This document shows positions 50,282 through 62,060 of a stretch of 64,000 bases of DNA, one piece after another. The translations under genes were made by a program, and so were the position numbers. The stretch is from Nissolia schottii (lineage: Eukaryota; Streptophyta; Magnoliopsida; Fabales; Fabaceae), in the NCBI GenBank assembly GCA_003254905.1, contig QANU01098899.1, forward strand, positions 186,001 through 250,000, read 5' to 3'. Below the pieces are notes generated by a model that saw nothing but the letters and a program-made list of their open reading frames with translations, had not been told where the DNA came from and did not search any database. How positions within the stretch are numbered: position 1 is the first letter of the stretch; each line of letters begins with the position of its first letter.

Positions 50282-50497
50282 NNNNNNNNNNNNNNNNNNN
50301 NNNNNNNNNNNNNNNNNNNNNNNNNNNNNNNNNNNNNNNNNNNNNNNNNNNNNNNNNNNNNNNNNNNNNNNNNNNNNNNNNNNNNNNNNNNNNNNNNNNN
50401 NNNNNNNNNNNNNNNNNNNNNNNNNNNNNNNNNNNNNNNNNNNNNNNNNNNNNNNNNNNNNNNNNNNNNNNNNNNNNNNNNNNNNNNNNNNNNNNNN
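50282..50497. other. assembly gap (216 N)
   Basis: A run of N inside the last intron of the NPF pseudogene. The following sequence is a repeated gggtcgagtc/cccgacccg element, so the gap probably hides its left end. Confidence 0.99.
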
Positions 50498-51085
50498 CGG
50501 GTCAGACCCGAACAACCCGCTTAGGTAGACGGGTCGAGTCTTGGATTCGAAATCCTAAACCCGACCCGATCCGCGACCCGCATATATATAGCATCTATAA
50601 CTCATTATTTCACTTTCACTCTATCTCTTTCATCTTCGAATGACTCTTCGTCCACCACGGACCCATCCCACTCCCCATTGCTGTCATGCGCGTCTGCCGC
50701 CGCCGGCCCCGTCCCCTCCACCTCCCCCGCAACCCCGAGTCTGCCACCGCGACCTCGCAGCCACCCCGCAACGACCCCGCAGCCACCCCGCGATCCCCCC
50801 GCGACACCGCAACCTCTTTCCCTAATTTAACCCTAATTTTGCTCTTTGTTGTTTGCTCTGTCTCTCTGTGTCGCTGTGTGTGTGTGTTAAAAAAAATAGT
50901 GTTTTCAAAAAAAAAAAAAAGAGGGCGGGTCACCCGCCGACCCGCCAAAACCTACCCGACTCGGGCGGGTGGCGGGTCTGCATAAAAAAGTTGTGTTTTT
51001 TACCTGACCCCACCCGCCTGCCGGACGTCTAGTCTGGTCTGTGACACGGGCAGGTCTTACCCGACCCGACCCTTGTGCACCCCTA
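50498..51085. mobile_element. hAT-like element, left end lost in gap
   Basis: It starts directly after the gap with gggtcagacccgaacaaccc and ends gacccgacccttgtgcacccc-ta, the terminus style of the other hAT-like elements here. Subterminal acccg/cgggt arrays lie at both sides. The interior is GC-rich (50640-50830) with poly-A runs. ORFs inside follow base composition. Confidence 0.6.
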
Positions 51086-52303
51086 ATCATGTGAGTTTTT
51101 TTATATAAAAGTTTATATATAAATAAACATAATTTTAACCCCTCGCATTTAAACATATTAAAAAAATTGATAAAACTCATAAATATTTTAAATAAAGCTC
51201 GTGAGACTTACAATTTTTTTTTATTTATAAATGTGCTTAAAAATAAAGTCTGTCCATATAAAATTCATCTAATTGGTACAGCAGTAAATATTCATAGGAA
51301 AAAAAGACAAAAACAGCTTTTGTTTCTACTGTTCACTAAGTAACGCGTGTTTTCGCAAAACAACACAAAATCTTGACAGTAAAAAACAAGATTTGAATTG
51401 AGATAATTCATTCGGGAAAAAAAAAGACAAATTGGTGAATGCAGTTTCCTTGACAAAGCGGCAATAAAGAGCAGCAAGAAAACATGAGGATGGACACTTT
51501 GCACGGTGACACAAATTGAATTGAAGAAACGAAGCAAATGAATGACGAAAATGGTCCCAATCCTAATGACAAGCAGCATGCATGCCAAGCACCGTAATAG
51601 CACAAGCAAGGAACCACACTGGACAGGATTATGATGAACCCCCCTGCCTCCCTCGTAGCATTCATCAACATCTTCATGCTCCTCAGCCTCTTCATCTACC
51701 ACCGCTACCGCGCCTTCGTTCCCGCTCCTCACCAGGCTCGGAATCGGCCTCGTGATCCACGTCATCATCATGACGACAGCGTGGCTGATCGAGAGGAAGA
51801 GGCTCAGCGTCGCAAGAGAGAACGATCGATCTCACCGGTGGTCAGCATGACACAATTCCCCTCACCATTTTCGTTCTTCTGCCTCAATTCGCGCTTACGG
51901 GGATTGCCGACACTTTTGTGGACGTGGCTAAATTAGGCGCCAGAGGCGATGAAGAGCATTGGCACTCACTTTCTTCAGCAGTTTCCTTGTGTCAACCGTT
52001 GCTGACGTCACCATGAGGAATGGCCACCAGGGTTGGATTTCGGATAATCTGAATGTGTCACATTTGGATTACTACTATGCTTTCTTCGCCATGCTTAGTG
52101 CCATTAACTTCCTCTGCTTTTTGGTTGCTGCTAAGTTTTTTGTTTATAATGATCATGTGACTCAGACCCAAATTGGATTGGAGATGATGAAGATTGATTC
52201 ATCTCAGGACAAAGTTGAAGGATGCCAAGATGTAAGGCTTTTTCAACATGTAAATAAAAGTTCAGTAAGAGACCTCAAATTCAAGTCCTGTATTAAATTT
52301 TGA

Positions 52304-54308
52304 AAGGGAAAACATTCTTGTCTCTTGATATCTACATGTGATTTTTTAAATAAATAAAAAAACACACTATGTTTTTTGGTTGATTGAAAAAAAAAATCCT
52401 CTACCACTTTTCTTGCATACAAAATACAAATTAACGTGAAGGAAAAGTCACATACATATATAGTTGAAAAAGTAGTAGATTAAGTATCATTTACCTTAAT
52501 TTTATATTAAGTGAAAAATTTAAAAAGTTGTGTTCGACTTATTTATAAAATATATAATATGTTTCACTAATTCCTATGTCTATAATTAAAAAAAATAAAG
52601 AAAAGAAAAGAAAGAAGAAGAAGAAGCCAAACATGTTCATAAGCAGAAAAAAGAAAAAAGGTGCCCGTTCTTCTAAACCATTAGATTTGGCTTAAGGACG
52701 GGTTATGGAATAACCTTTATTAAAATGGATTCTACTCCTCTAAAATATAGTTTGCACTTTACAGATTAAAGTACAGATTTCTTAACCATTAAATATAATC
52801 AACAATAATAATAAATGCACATTATTATTTTTTAAAATAATTTTAATTTAAAAAAATTGACACTACTTTTTGATAATTAATTATCAATATTTAACCTTTA
52901 AAGTACAACTTGTATTTTAAAAGTGCAACTTACACTTTAAAGGAGTCATTTCCTATTAAAAAAGTCATGTTCCTTATAAAATCAGTTGACAAAAATTATT
53001 TCTTGTAAATAGATTTTTGTAATTTAAATAATTTACTAACTAAAATATATTAGACACCGATTAAAGTTAATCAAAATAATCTAAATTAATTCAAATTTTG
53101 ATTAGCCGGATTATTGAATTCTTCAACCTCCAAACCTTTCGGTACTACCCAAGTCTGCCATCTAGAAATACAAATTTAGATGTTCTTTTCTAAATTACAA
53201 GCAAAGCAAAACTGGCATCTACATGAGACGAGGCATGTTTATGGATGCATTCACAAAATATAAAATGCTTTCGGCAATTATAATATTTTTTAACATAAGT
53301 TTCAAAGCCAATTTTATAATTCGTAGGGCCTAGCGATAGAATGGTGCATTTGGCAGAGACAGGTAGGCAGGCCATGGCTGTATAAGTGATTAGTGACTAA
53401 AAAGGAAACAAATCATTTACAATTCAATGACACGATGTTTGGAATGGAAACAAAATCGAATCAAGTGGAGATGCTTTAAAAATAATAAATAATTTCATTC
53501 ATTAAATCTTACATAATTTTGATTGCTTCAATTAGAATTTTTAAAAAATCGATTGATGTTATCGAATTTTAATAAGAAATAATTTGATTTTAAATTTAAA
53601 TTTAATTCTAAATCAATTTAAACATTATTTTTCTTAATTATTTTAATCGTAAGATTTGCCATATAATAAATTAAAACCAAATCAAACCAAATTCATTTTC
53701 AAATTCAATTATTTCAGCAAGAGAAAAGCTACTTTTAATAATCAACAGGAATTTGTTCTTATGAGGAATAAAATTCCATCTAACTTATCACTACTGGAAT
53801 TTGTTCTGCTCGGTCGTATAGTAGCTCAGAACATCTTGTGGCATGTCAATCTCACATCAATTTCGGAGTTCAAAATCTAATATATCTCCCGGTCGATAAT
53901 TTAAAGGCAAAACAAATGCAAACCAACAGAAAAGGAATAAAGAAATGATGTTTGTAACCATTTAGGATGATAAGATTTATTAAAGAGTGGACCCCACTTA
54001 AATGTCATAATAGTGAATAAGAAATGACTCACCATAATCATTCATACTAAATGAGTCCAAAAAATGAGAAATAAAATGCGCACCGGGTCCTTTTTTTATT
54101 ATTTATAATTTTCGGCATTTAAGATTTCCTTTTGTTAGGTTATAGTTAGCTAGCTCATGCTAAATGGACAATGTTTGACTTTAGTTGGGGGTTGAGAAAG
54201 CTAAGCTGATAAAATCACATGACTATATATAATGTTCATGAGAAGCTATAGAAACCTCACTTGATTATTCCAATCTCCAGCATCAGCATCAGCATCAGCA
54301 TCAGCATC
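52304..54308. other. intergenic between NPF copies
   Basis: AT-rich, no gene recognised. The last 30 bp before the ATG is a cagcat hexamer run. Confidence 0.5.
54280..54308 (+). repeat. (CAGCAT)n run in the NPF 5' UTR
   Basis: About five CATCAG units end at the ATG. It keeps an open frame upstream but lacks an earlier ATG, so the start at 54309 is preferred. Confidence 0.85.
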
Positions 54309-57300
54309 ATGGCAGTGGCAGAAGAAAACGGCCCTCCAAGCGAGGCAGAGGATTATACTCAAGATGGCTCTGTGGACCTAAAAGGAAGACCAGTTTTAAG
54401 ATCAAAAACTGGAAGATGGAAAGCTTGCTCCTTCATTGTTGGTAAGTTAGTTAATTTGAGCCTTTTGCTACCTTAATGGCATTATACATATGAAAGTTGC
54501 CTTAATTTGAGTTATTTCTTAATACGAGAAATTCTTGTTTCTCATTCGTTCATTGTTTGCTACACTAAACATGGATGATTTAAGGGTGTGCCAATTGTGG
54601 ATCAAACCAAAAATAAGAGTGCATCGTAATCATCGCCTACTAAATATATATGCTATCTGTCATTATGAGTGTGGGAAATGTGTGTAGGGTATGAAGTGTT
54701 TGAGAGGATGGCATACTACGGGATATCAACTAACCTAGTGCAATATCTAACGGAGAAGCTTCATGAGGGAACCGTAAAGTCTTCGAATAACGTTAGTAAT
54801 TGGGTGGGTTCGGTGTGGATGATGCCACTTGCTGGTGCTTACATTGCCGATGCCTACCTTGGCCGATATTGGACCTTTGTAATCTCCTCAGGCATTTATC
54901 TCATGGTATGAAAGATATTTGATTGTTTTTGCCAATGAATCGGGTTGACTAACAAAAAAATAATAATAATAATAATAATAATTACTCTGTTATGCTAGAA
55001 TGTGAATGTATAAATATTACATATTTTCAATAATAATAATAATGACAAGCGAATACCATGTTTTATTTGGCCACACAGGGTATGTGCTTGTTGACTCTAG
55101 CGGTTTCACTACCATCACTGAAGCCACCACCATGCGCATCAGACGAGAATTGCCAACACGCATCATCATTGCAAGTTGGGATATTCTTCTTGGCCCTGTA
55201 CATCATAGCAGCAGGCACAGGGGGAACCAAGCCCAACATCTCCACAATGGGTGCAGACCAATTCGATGAGTTTGAGCCCAAAGAGAGACGCCACAAGCTC
55301 TCTTTCTTCAATTGGTGGATGTTTAGTATCTTCTTCGGCACCCTTTTCTCCAACACTTTCTTGGTCTATATTCAAGAGAACGTGGGCTGGGCTATTGGGT
55401 ATGGGCTTCCAACTGTTGGGCTCGCTGTTTCCATATCGGTGTTTCTTGTGGGCAGCCCATTTTATAGGCACAAGTTGCCCTCGGGAAGCCCAATAACCAA
55501 GATCCTTCAGGTCTTTGCGGCAGCTATGAGAAAGTGGAAGGTACATGTCCCCGATGATCCAAAAGAGCTTCATGAGCTGAGCATGGAAGAGTACGCGAAA
55601 AATGGGAGAAGCAGAATTGATCACTCATCCTCACTGAGGTTAAGTCTAATTACCTTTTACAACTTGGAATTTTACTGTGCTTTTTACTGATGAGATTGTA
55701 TAAACTTTTATAAGTTAACTGATCCGGTGTGCATGTATAATAAATGTACATTGAATGCACATCTCTCCTTAAATCTGCGGTTTTAGTTTTAGACCGTTGG
55801 ATTTTCTGGGAAAAGAATCTGACGGGCGGTATTAAGAGAGGGATTTTACTGTGGTCCGTAGAACAGGTGGAGACGCGGTGCTATAATGGCCAATGGGTGT
55901 GCCAGATTTGTTGCATTTTTGAATTTCGAAAAAATGTAAAATGCATTTAAGTGGTGATTTTACTTACCAATAAGGACACCTGCATGTATGAAATGACGAT
56001 TGCACCTGTACGACGAAAGGCTCCTGTGAACCTCCTCGATGCTCAGCTTCTGCAACCCCAGCCTCCAGAGGCTCTCCTCCAAGAACTCCCGCCGGCAGCT
56101 GCTGTACACGTGCGAGCACTCCTTCCCGAACCCTCCAGCCACCATCCTCCCCGCCGGAAGCGCGTCGATCACGATGTCGTAGTCCGTCACCGGCAGCGCC
56201 ACCGGAACGTGGTCCTCCGAGTCGAACGGCAAATTCTCCGCCGACTCACCGTTCCGGTACGCCGGAGTCAGGTCGAACGACTAGCCGGCGCGCTCCATGA
56301 GCGACCGGAACTCGTCCTCGAGGCGGAGCATGGCATGCTGGAGCATGTCCTCGGCGCGTGCGAGGTGAGACCACTCGGCGACGGCGTGGATTGCAACAAG
56401 GTGCTTGCTTGTAACCGTTGCGGAGAGGGAGGCAATGGTACATGGGTATTATGGTATTTTACACGAGGGACACACATGTCTTTGCCAACTTTTTGTTTAA
56501 ACAAATATGAGCCATTACCTACACCACCAGGTCACTATATATGGGGAACACATTTAATGTTATTTCCATTTAGGTACGCGACCCTTTTGACTGACAAACG
56601 AGCGAGCAGTAGAACTAGAAAGCAAAAGAAAACGTGCCCCTTAAATAGGCGCAAAACATATTATTATTTGTAAGAGAAGAGAAATATTACTTGTAAAAAA
56701 GTGGTTACTTATGTTAAAATGTTATATTTGTATCTGTTGGGTTCCAGCACGATGTGCAAATTAATAATGTTATATGTATAACATAAAGTAATTAAAGTAA
56801 GGGGATCAATAAAGGCATGTTATGTATGTTGCAATATGTATCCTGCTGGTATCCCAGCTTAATAAGTAAGAAAGTAATATTAGTGCTGTCCCCGTGTATG
56901 CATGCAGTTTCCTGGACAAAGCAGCAGTAAAGACGGGTAAAACCTCACCATGGATGCTCTGTACAGTGACACAAGTTGAGGAAACAAAACAAATGACAAA
57001 GATGACCCCTATTCTCATCACAACTCTCGTTCCAAGCATGATGATGGTACAGGCCAGCACTCTCTTCATCAAGCAAGGCACCAGGCTAGACAGGAGCATG
57101 GGGCCCCACTTCCAAATCCCACCAGCATGCCTCGGAGCTTTCGTTACCATCTTCATGCTCATAAGCATTTTGGTCTACGACCGCCTCTTCGTCCCCGCGA
57201 TCCGGCGCCACACCAACAACCCCAGAGGGATCACAATGCTTCAGAGACTCGGAATTGGCCTCGTGTTCCACGTGGTCATAATGGTCATTGCATTCTTTGC

Positions 57301-57778
57301 AGAACGGAAAAGACTCATTGTTGCAAGAGAGCGTAACCTCTTAGGCCAACATGACATAATCCCTCTCACAATTTTCATCCTCCTCCCTCAATTTGCGTTG
57401 GCGGGAATCGCCGATAACTTCGTCGAAGTGGCCAAGCTGGAGTTCTTCTATGATCAAGCACCGGATGGGATGAAGAGTTTAGGGACATCGTATTTCACGA
57501 CGAGCTTGGGGGTTGGGAGTTTTCTGGCTACTTTTCTTCTGTCAACCGTTGCGGATCTCACCAAGAGGAATGGTCACAAGGGTTGGATTTTGGATAACCT
57601 CAACCAGTCTCATTTGGACTATTATTATGCATTCTTGGCCATACTGAGCTTTCTCAACTTGTTATGCTTTTTGGTTGCTGCCAAGTTCTTTGTCTATAAT
57701 GTTGAGGTTACACAAAACAGAACGGGCTTGGAGATGATGAACCCTGCTTTGTCTCTCGACAATGTTGGAAGAAGCTAA
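54309..57778 (+). CDS. NPF5.2: NRT1/PTR family transporter, NPF5.2/PTR3-like
   Basis: Four exons: 54309-54441, 54688-54905, 55079-55638 and 56908-57778, giving 593 aa, a normal NPF length. Phases join cleanly. The N-terminus contains DYTQDGSVDLKGRPVLRS; ExxER (EVFER, residues 47-51) needed for proton coupling is intact; exon 3 has the NISTMGADQFDEF block; the central loop has KNGRSRIDHSSSL; exon 4 encodes the C-terminal half with WMLCTVTQVEETK and FNVEVAKLEFFYDQAP-like family blocks. Twelve membrane spans are expected. NPF5 members carry di/tripeptides or related solutes into cells with protons; the substrate here is not determinable. The 1269-bp last intron holds an EXO70 fragment. A tandem pseudogene copy lies 2 kb upstream. 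Confidence 0.93.
56013..56440 (-). pseudogene. EXO70 exocyst subunit fragment inside NPF intron 3
   Basis: The minus strand encodes an EXO70-like segment: AEWSHLARAEDMLQHAMLRL and EDEFRSLM, then after an in-frame TAG at 56281-56283, ALPAGRMVAGGFGKECSHVY followed by ESLWRLGLQKLSIEEVHR. In EXO70 proteins the last block continues into a conserved WE..E region, which is missing here: the match ends abruptly near 56022. The piece is far more GC-rich than the intron around it and is opposite to the host gene. It is a captured or transposed gene fragment, not functional EXO70. Confidence 0.85.
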
Positions 57779-58563
57779 GCCATGCACGTACACAAACCAG
57801 ATGACAACTCTTTTAGGAATAAAGAGATTTAGACTTATGATGATGTTGTTAGTATTTCTCTCAGTTTAGCATGGATGGATATGTGCCTCTGCTACTTACG
57901 AATTTAGCTAAAGTAGTGTGCTTCTCTTGTTTTTGGAAACAAAGGAGAGATCTAATGTGGGTTGAAGTATCACCGTACTTCCCATGTTGCAAAATTGATG
58001 TTTGATATAAACTAATATATAAAGCGCACGTAACATAATAACCACCATTTGATAAAACTGAGATGAGGGGCACAACACTGTGACAGCAAACACCCAACAA
58101 CAGAAATAAAGCAGAAGACATAAGCTTGAAAACATTTACCCCATGACAGCACGTTTATTGAAACCATTTGTGGAACACATTTAATATTTTGATCTGCTGC
58201 ACAATTATTTATGCAATGGCAGCTTGAAACGATATGATGGAATAAAAATATATGATCCTTGATTGAATTACTCACTGGCTGCATTTATAAAAATGAAAAA
58301 AAAAAAAAAAAAGAGGGAGGGAGAAATTTCTAGCTGATAAATAAAAAATAGTGCATAATGGTGAAGGAAAAAAAAACAGCAGCAGCAAAAATACATTTTA
58401 GTATGGCAAATTCCTTCCCCCCGGGCGGGTAAATAAAGAAATTCCAGTCCCATAACTCGTCTTCTTCGTTGTCGTGGCAAAGACACGGTTGACAAGGACA
58501 TCAACATGCAAGAACGATTGGTCTGATCTTCCTCAGCAGTGCTCAACCAAAATCAGAGTAAAT
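57779..58563. other. intergenic, possible remnant left of the Copia element
   Basis: The 3' flank of the NPF gene lies here. The minus strand at 58400-58545 has a protein-like phrase (HDNEEDELWDWNFFIYPP), possibly part of the kelch-like remnant that now lies beyond the Copia insertion. Confidence 0.3.
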
Positions 58564-58568
58564 ACTAA

Positions 58569-58738
58569 TGTTAATAATTGTAAATTATAAATTGATTTGA
58601 TTTGATTTAATTGATTTGATTGTAATTTGTTTTTGGTCGTTAGTTTTTTAGCCTATTAATAGGCTTAGCCTCCTATATAAATAACACACATTGAAATATA
58701 CAGATATACACAGTACTCTCCCACTCCTATTTCTTACA
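58569..58738 (+). repeat. Copia 5' LTR
   Basis: 170 bp, begins tgttaataattgtaaatt and ends ttcttaca directly before the primer-binding site. Confidence 0.92.
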
Positions 58739-59510
58739 TGGTATCAGTTAGCCATTAAATCCCTCTCCGCTATCGCCTCAGTTTCTCCGTCCTCCTGTGC
58801 TCCATTTTCGACACCGCCGGCACTGCTGTGTTCTCCGTCTTTCACCGTTCCGCGCCTCCACGCTCCACCACGCCCCAACCGAAGCTCCGCCAAGAATTCC
58901 ACGCCACGCCTCAGTTTCCACCTAAGTTTCTTGCAACTTCACACTTCATCGGACCGAGCCTCTCTCCTCGCTGCGTAAGGCACCACCACCAGCTACCACC
59001 ATGCACTTTACCATCACCGTAACAGCTCCCTGTCTCCGTAGCCTTACCAACCACGAACCGTGTACTTGCCTCCTTAACGCCATCACAGCTCCGCCCCTGC
59101 TCGTCGTGGATGCGGTTGCTGTTGCCCGCATCTCTAGCAAGAGCTGCGCTGCCCCTCCTCTGTTTCTCTGCCAATCTGTTCCTTTTTTTTTTTTTGAGAT
59201 TAGGGCACCCAATTTGGTTGTGCCTTGTTTATTTGGTTCTCTTTGGGGCCAACTTTTGTTTTGGGTTCAGCCCACATTTATTTCTCTTGAAAAAAAATTA
59301 GAAAAAGAAACTGAAACCGAGGCCCGCACACACCAAGGCCCAAAGATAACTGCTGAAGTTCAAACCGAGGCCCACACACCCTCTGCTGACTGTACCGTTG
59401 AGCTGGCGATCCTGTGCTGACGTGTTCTGACACGTGGTCCTTACTGCTGACATGGCATTATGATGTGGCATGCTAAAGTGGCGATCAAGTTAACCCTTAT
59501 TGCTTTATTG
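58739..59510 (+). other. Copia internal leader, GC-rich, non-coding or deleted gag
   Basis: It runs from the primer-binding site to the first recognisable integrase residues. Short ORFs (58691-58978, 59001-59420) do not show gag or protease motifs, so the normal 5' coding part has been replaced or lost. Confidence 0.55.
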
Positions 59511-59517
59511 GTGCTCG

Positions 59518-61430
59518 GCTTTATTGCTTTCTTGGCTATGGGACGGAACACAAAAGTTATCGTTGTTGGGATCCCATCTCTCAACACATTCGTATCTCCC
59601 GCCACATTATCTTTTGGGAACACCACATGTTCTCATCTTTATCCTCCTTCAAGTCTATTCCCACCACCACAAGTCCTTTCTTTACTAACTCCTCTGTTGA
59701 CCTTTTTCCTAGTGATTCTGAAGCAGGTTCTTCTCCTGAGCTTATAGTGCCTTCTGATGTTTCAACTTCTCCCGCTAATCTTATCCCGAACGTGGATCCT
59801 GCTCCACATTCCCATGATTCTACGAATCGTCCAACCAGGGTAAGAAATCCACCTTCATATCTCCGTGATTATCATTGTTTTTCTACCATGCTTCACTTAC
59901 ATGAGTCGCAGTCCTATAAAGAATCATTCGCAGATCCTCTTTGGAAACATGCTATGCAAGAAGCTACAAGCATTAGAAGATACTCACACTTGGGACCTGG
60001 TGGATCAACCTTTTGATAAGATGCTTGTGGGATGTAAATGGGTGTACAAGATCAAGACTCACTCCGATGGCTCTGTTGAACGATACAAAGCTCGCTTGGT
60101 TGCTAAGGGATTTACTCAAGAATATGGCATTGACTATGAGGAGACATTTGCCCCTGTTGCCTGCATTACCTCTGTACGTGCTCTCCTAGCAATTGCAGCC
60201 ACTCAGAAATGGACTCTTAGCCAAATAGATGTGAAAAATGCTTTCCTTAATGGTGACTTAGAGGAAGAAGTTTATATGAAACCTCCTCAAGGCTACACTT
60301 GTCCACCAAATAAGGTTTGTCTTCTTCTTAAGACCTTATATGGTCTTAAGCAGGCTCCCCGTGCTTGGTTTGCCAAATTCAGTTTTACTATCAGTCAACT
60401 TGGGTTCACTTTTAGTCCACACGACTCTGCTCTCTTCATCCGACGAACAAATCAATGCTCTGTGTTACTATTACTTTATGTTGATGAAATGATTATTACT
60501 GCAGATGACGCCTCAGGCATCGCTGATCTTAAAGCATCCCTGAGCCGCCGCTTTGAAATGAAGGATCTTGGCCCTCTCAGTTATTTTCTAGGTCTTGAAG
60601 TTCTTTCTTCTATTGATGGCATATGTCTATCTCAGGCCAAGTATGCATATGATCTTATTGCTCGAGCTGCTCTCACAGATAGTCGCACAGAATCCACTCC
60701 TTTGGAACCTAATGTTCGCTTTACACCTACGGATGGAACCGCACTTGATAATCCCACTCTATACAGACAGCTTGTCGGCAGCTTGATCTACCTAACTGTT
60801 ACTCGCCCTGACATTTCATATGCAGTACACTTGGTCAGTCAATTTATGACCGCTCCACGATCTACTCATTATGTTGCAGTTCTTTGCATTCTCTGCTATG
60901 TCAAGGGAACATTGTTTCATGGGCTCCACTTCTCTGCCCACTCTTCATTAACCCTTCGCGCCTACTCTGATGCTGATTGAGGTGGTGATCCTACTGATCA
61001 TCATTCTACCACAGGCTATTGCATCTTCCTCGGTGACTTCCTTATCTCATGGCGAAGCAAGAAACAAACATTAACTGTCCGCTCTAGTATTGAGGCTGAA
61101 TATCGAGCTCTTGCCGACACCACTTCTGAACTCCTTTGGTTACGTTGGCTCTTTGATGATCTGGGCATCTCTCAATCCTCTGCTACTGATCTATATTGTG
61201 ACAATCAAAGTGCTATTCAAATTGCTCATAATGATGTTTTCCATGAGCATACCAAACACATTGAGATTGATTGTCACTTCATTCGCCAACACATTTTGTG
61301 TGGTGCCCTTTGCGTCATCTCAATTGGAACTCTTGACCAACCCGCTGACATATTCACTAAAGCACACCATCCTGATTGCTTCAACACTTAGGATTCCAAA
61401 CTCAAGTTGGTTTCATCAAAAACTACTTGA
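59518..61430 (+). pseudogene. Copia pol remnant: integrase tail, reverse transcriptase, RNase H
   Basis: An integrase C-terminal phrase (RISRHIIFWEH) lies at about 59575-59610. Then comes a Ser/Pro linker, and after a frame change near 59950-59975, reverse transcriptase (CKWVYKIK, ARLVAKGFTQ, QIDVKNAFLNGDLEEEVYM). RNase H (SSIEAEYRALA, CDNQSAIQIA) follows. Lesions: the YVDD active site reads YVDE (60477-60488); TGG to TGA at 60978-60980; further stops near the end. It cannot make a working polyprotein. Confidence 0.9.
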
Positions 61431-61443
61431 GTTTGAGAGGGGA

Positions 61444-61625
61444 TGTTAATAATTGTAAATTATAAATTGATTTGATTTAATTTAATTGATTTGATTGTAA
61501 TTTGTTTTTTGCCGTTGAGTTTTGGTCGTTAGTTTTTTAGCCTATTAATATACTTAGTCTCCTACGTAAATAACACATTGAAATATACAGATATACACAT
61601 TACTCTCCCACTCCTCTTGCTCACA
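61444..61625 (+). repeat. Copia 3' LTR
   Basis: 182 bp. It differs from the 5' LTR by several substitutions and an extra ttttgccgttgag-like segment near 61508-61520, showing that the insertion is not recent. Confidence 0.9.
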
Positions 61626-61677
61626 ACTAACACAGAGAGGAGTGGTTTGCTGCAGAGCTCCGGTATACTTTCGGAGA

Positions 61678-62060
61678 TCAGAACACATACCATACCATGC
61701 CGTTGCCAAGATCAACAAAGTTGATGTGAAAGGGGTCATAATATGAGGCCGGTTGGACGGACTCAAAACACTCGTCAAGCGATTGATACCTAAATCCTTC
61801 TCGACTATCCAAGTGCAAAGCGTGTATAGTCACTTTTATTTGATACCTAACCGGGGCGTCATTCATGGACCATGAAAGCAAGACACTAATGCTGCACCCT
61901 GGAAGGGACACAGCTTTGGTGATATGGTCATCCAATTTCACCCAGTGCGTGGTTACGGGGTCATAAACATACAGAGAGGCTTCAACATTGCGGCAGGCAT
62001 CCAAGAACTGGAAGAAGAACCTGTCTTGGAAGACAAAACATTGGCACCAAAAGTTCCGAA
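61678..62060 (-). pseudogene. kelch/F-box-like remnant next to the Copia insertion
   Basis: A 108-codon minus-strand frame contains ASLYVYDPVTTHWVKLDDH, a kelch-blade-like phrase, and ends NFVDLGNGMVWYVF. Upstream in the same frame FVFQDRFFFQFLDACRN extends it to about 62060 without an ATG. The Copia element sits just downstream. No start, no complete domain. The kelch call is weak. Confidence 0.35.

Larger units (their letters stand above)
47793..52300 (+). pseudogene. NPF5-type (NRT1/PTR family) transporter pseudogene
   Basis: It matches the four exons of the intact neighbour at 54.3-57.8 kb: about 47793-47924, 48368-48585, 49266-49797 and 51445-52250. Lesions: a 1-base deletion after ACTGGAAGATG in exon 1 (near 47902); CGA to TGA at 48544-48546 (LG*YG versus LGRYW); exon 2 donor gt changed to ga at 48586; a 12-bp loss in exon 3 (QVGLYIIAAG); frame changes after 49480; and two larger gaps in exon 4 relative to the intact copy. 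The ExxER proton-coupling motif survives (EMVER). The last intron is enlarged by a hAT-like element and an assembly gap. A C-terminal ORF (51959-52303) remains open but has no start context. Confidence 0.9.
58569..61625 (+). mobile_element. Copia (Ty1) LTR retrotransposon, internally deleted
   Basis: Two LTRs (58569-58738 and 61444-61625), each TG...CA, flanked by the perfect 5-bp duplication actaa at 58564-58568 and 61626-61630. A primer-binding site tggtatcag follows the 5' LTR and a polypurine tract gagaggggа-like (gagagggga) precedes the 3' LTR. Total length 3.06 kb, shorter than a full Copia element (about 5 kb): gag, protease and most of integrase are absent. Confidence 0.95.

Noticed and set aside
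50199-50528. ORFs running through the N block
   Set aside because: Artefacts of unknown bases.
55951-56673. 240-codon plus-strand ORF in NPF intron 3
   Set aside because: It is the antisense of the EXO70 fragment; the EXO70 phrases are on the minus strand.
58691-59420. Ser/Pro-rich ORFs after the Copia primer site as a possible gag
   Set aside because: No zinc knuckle or gag motif; frames are short and overlap, so treated as non-coding leader.
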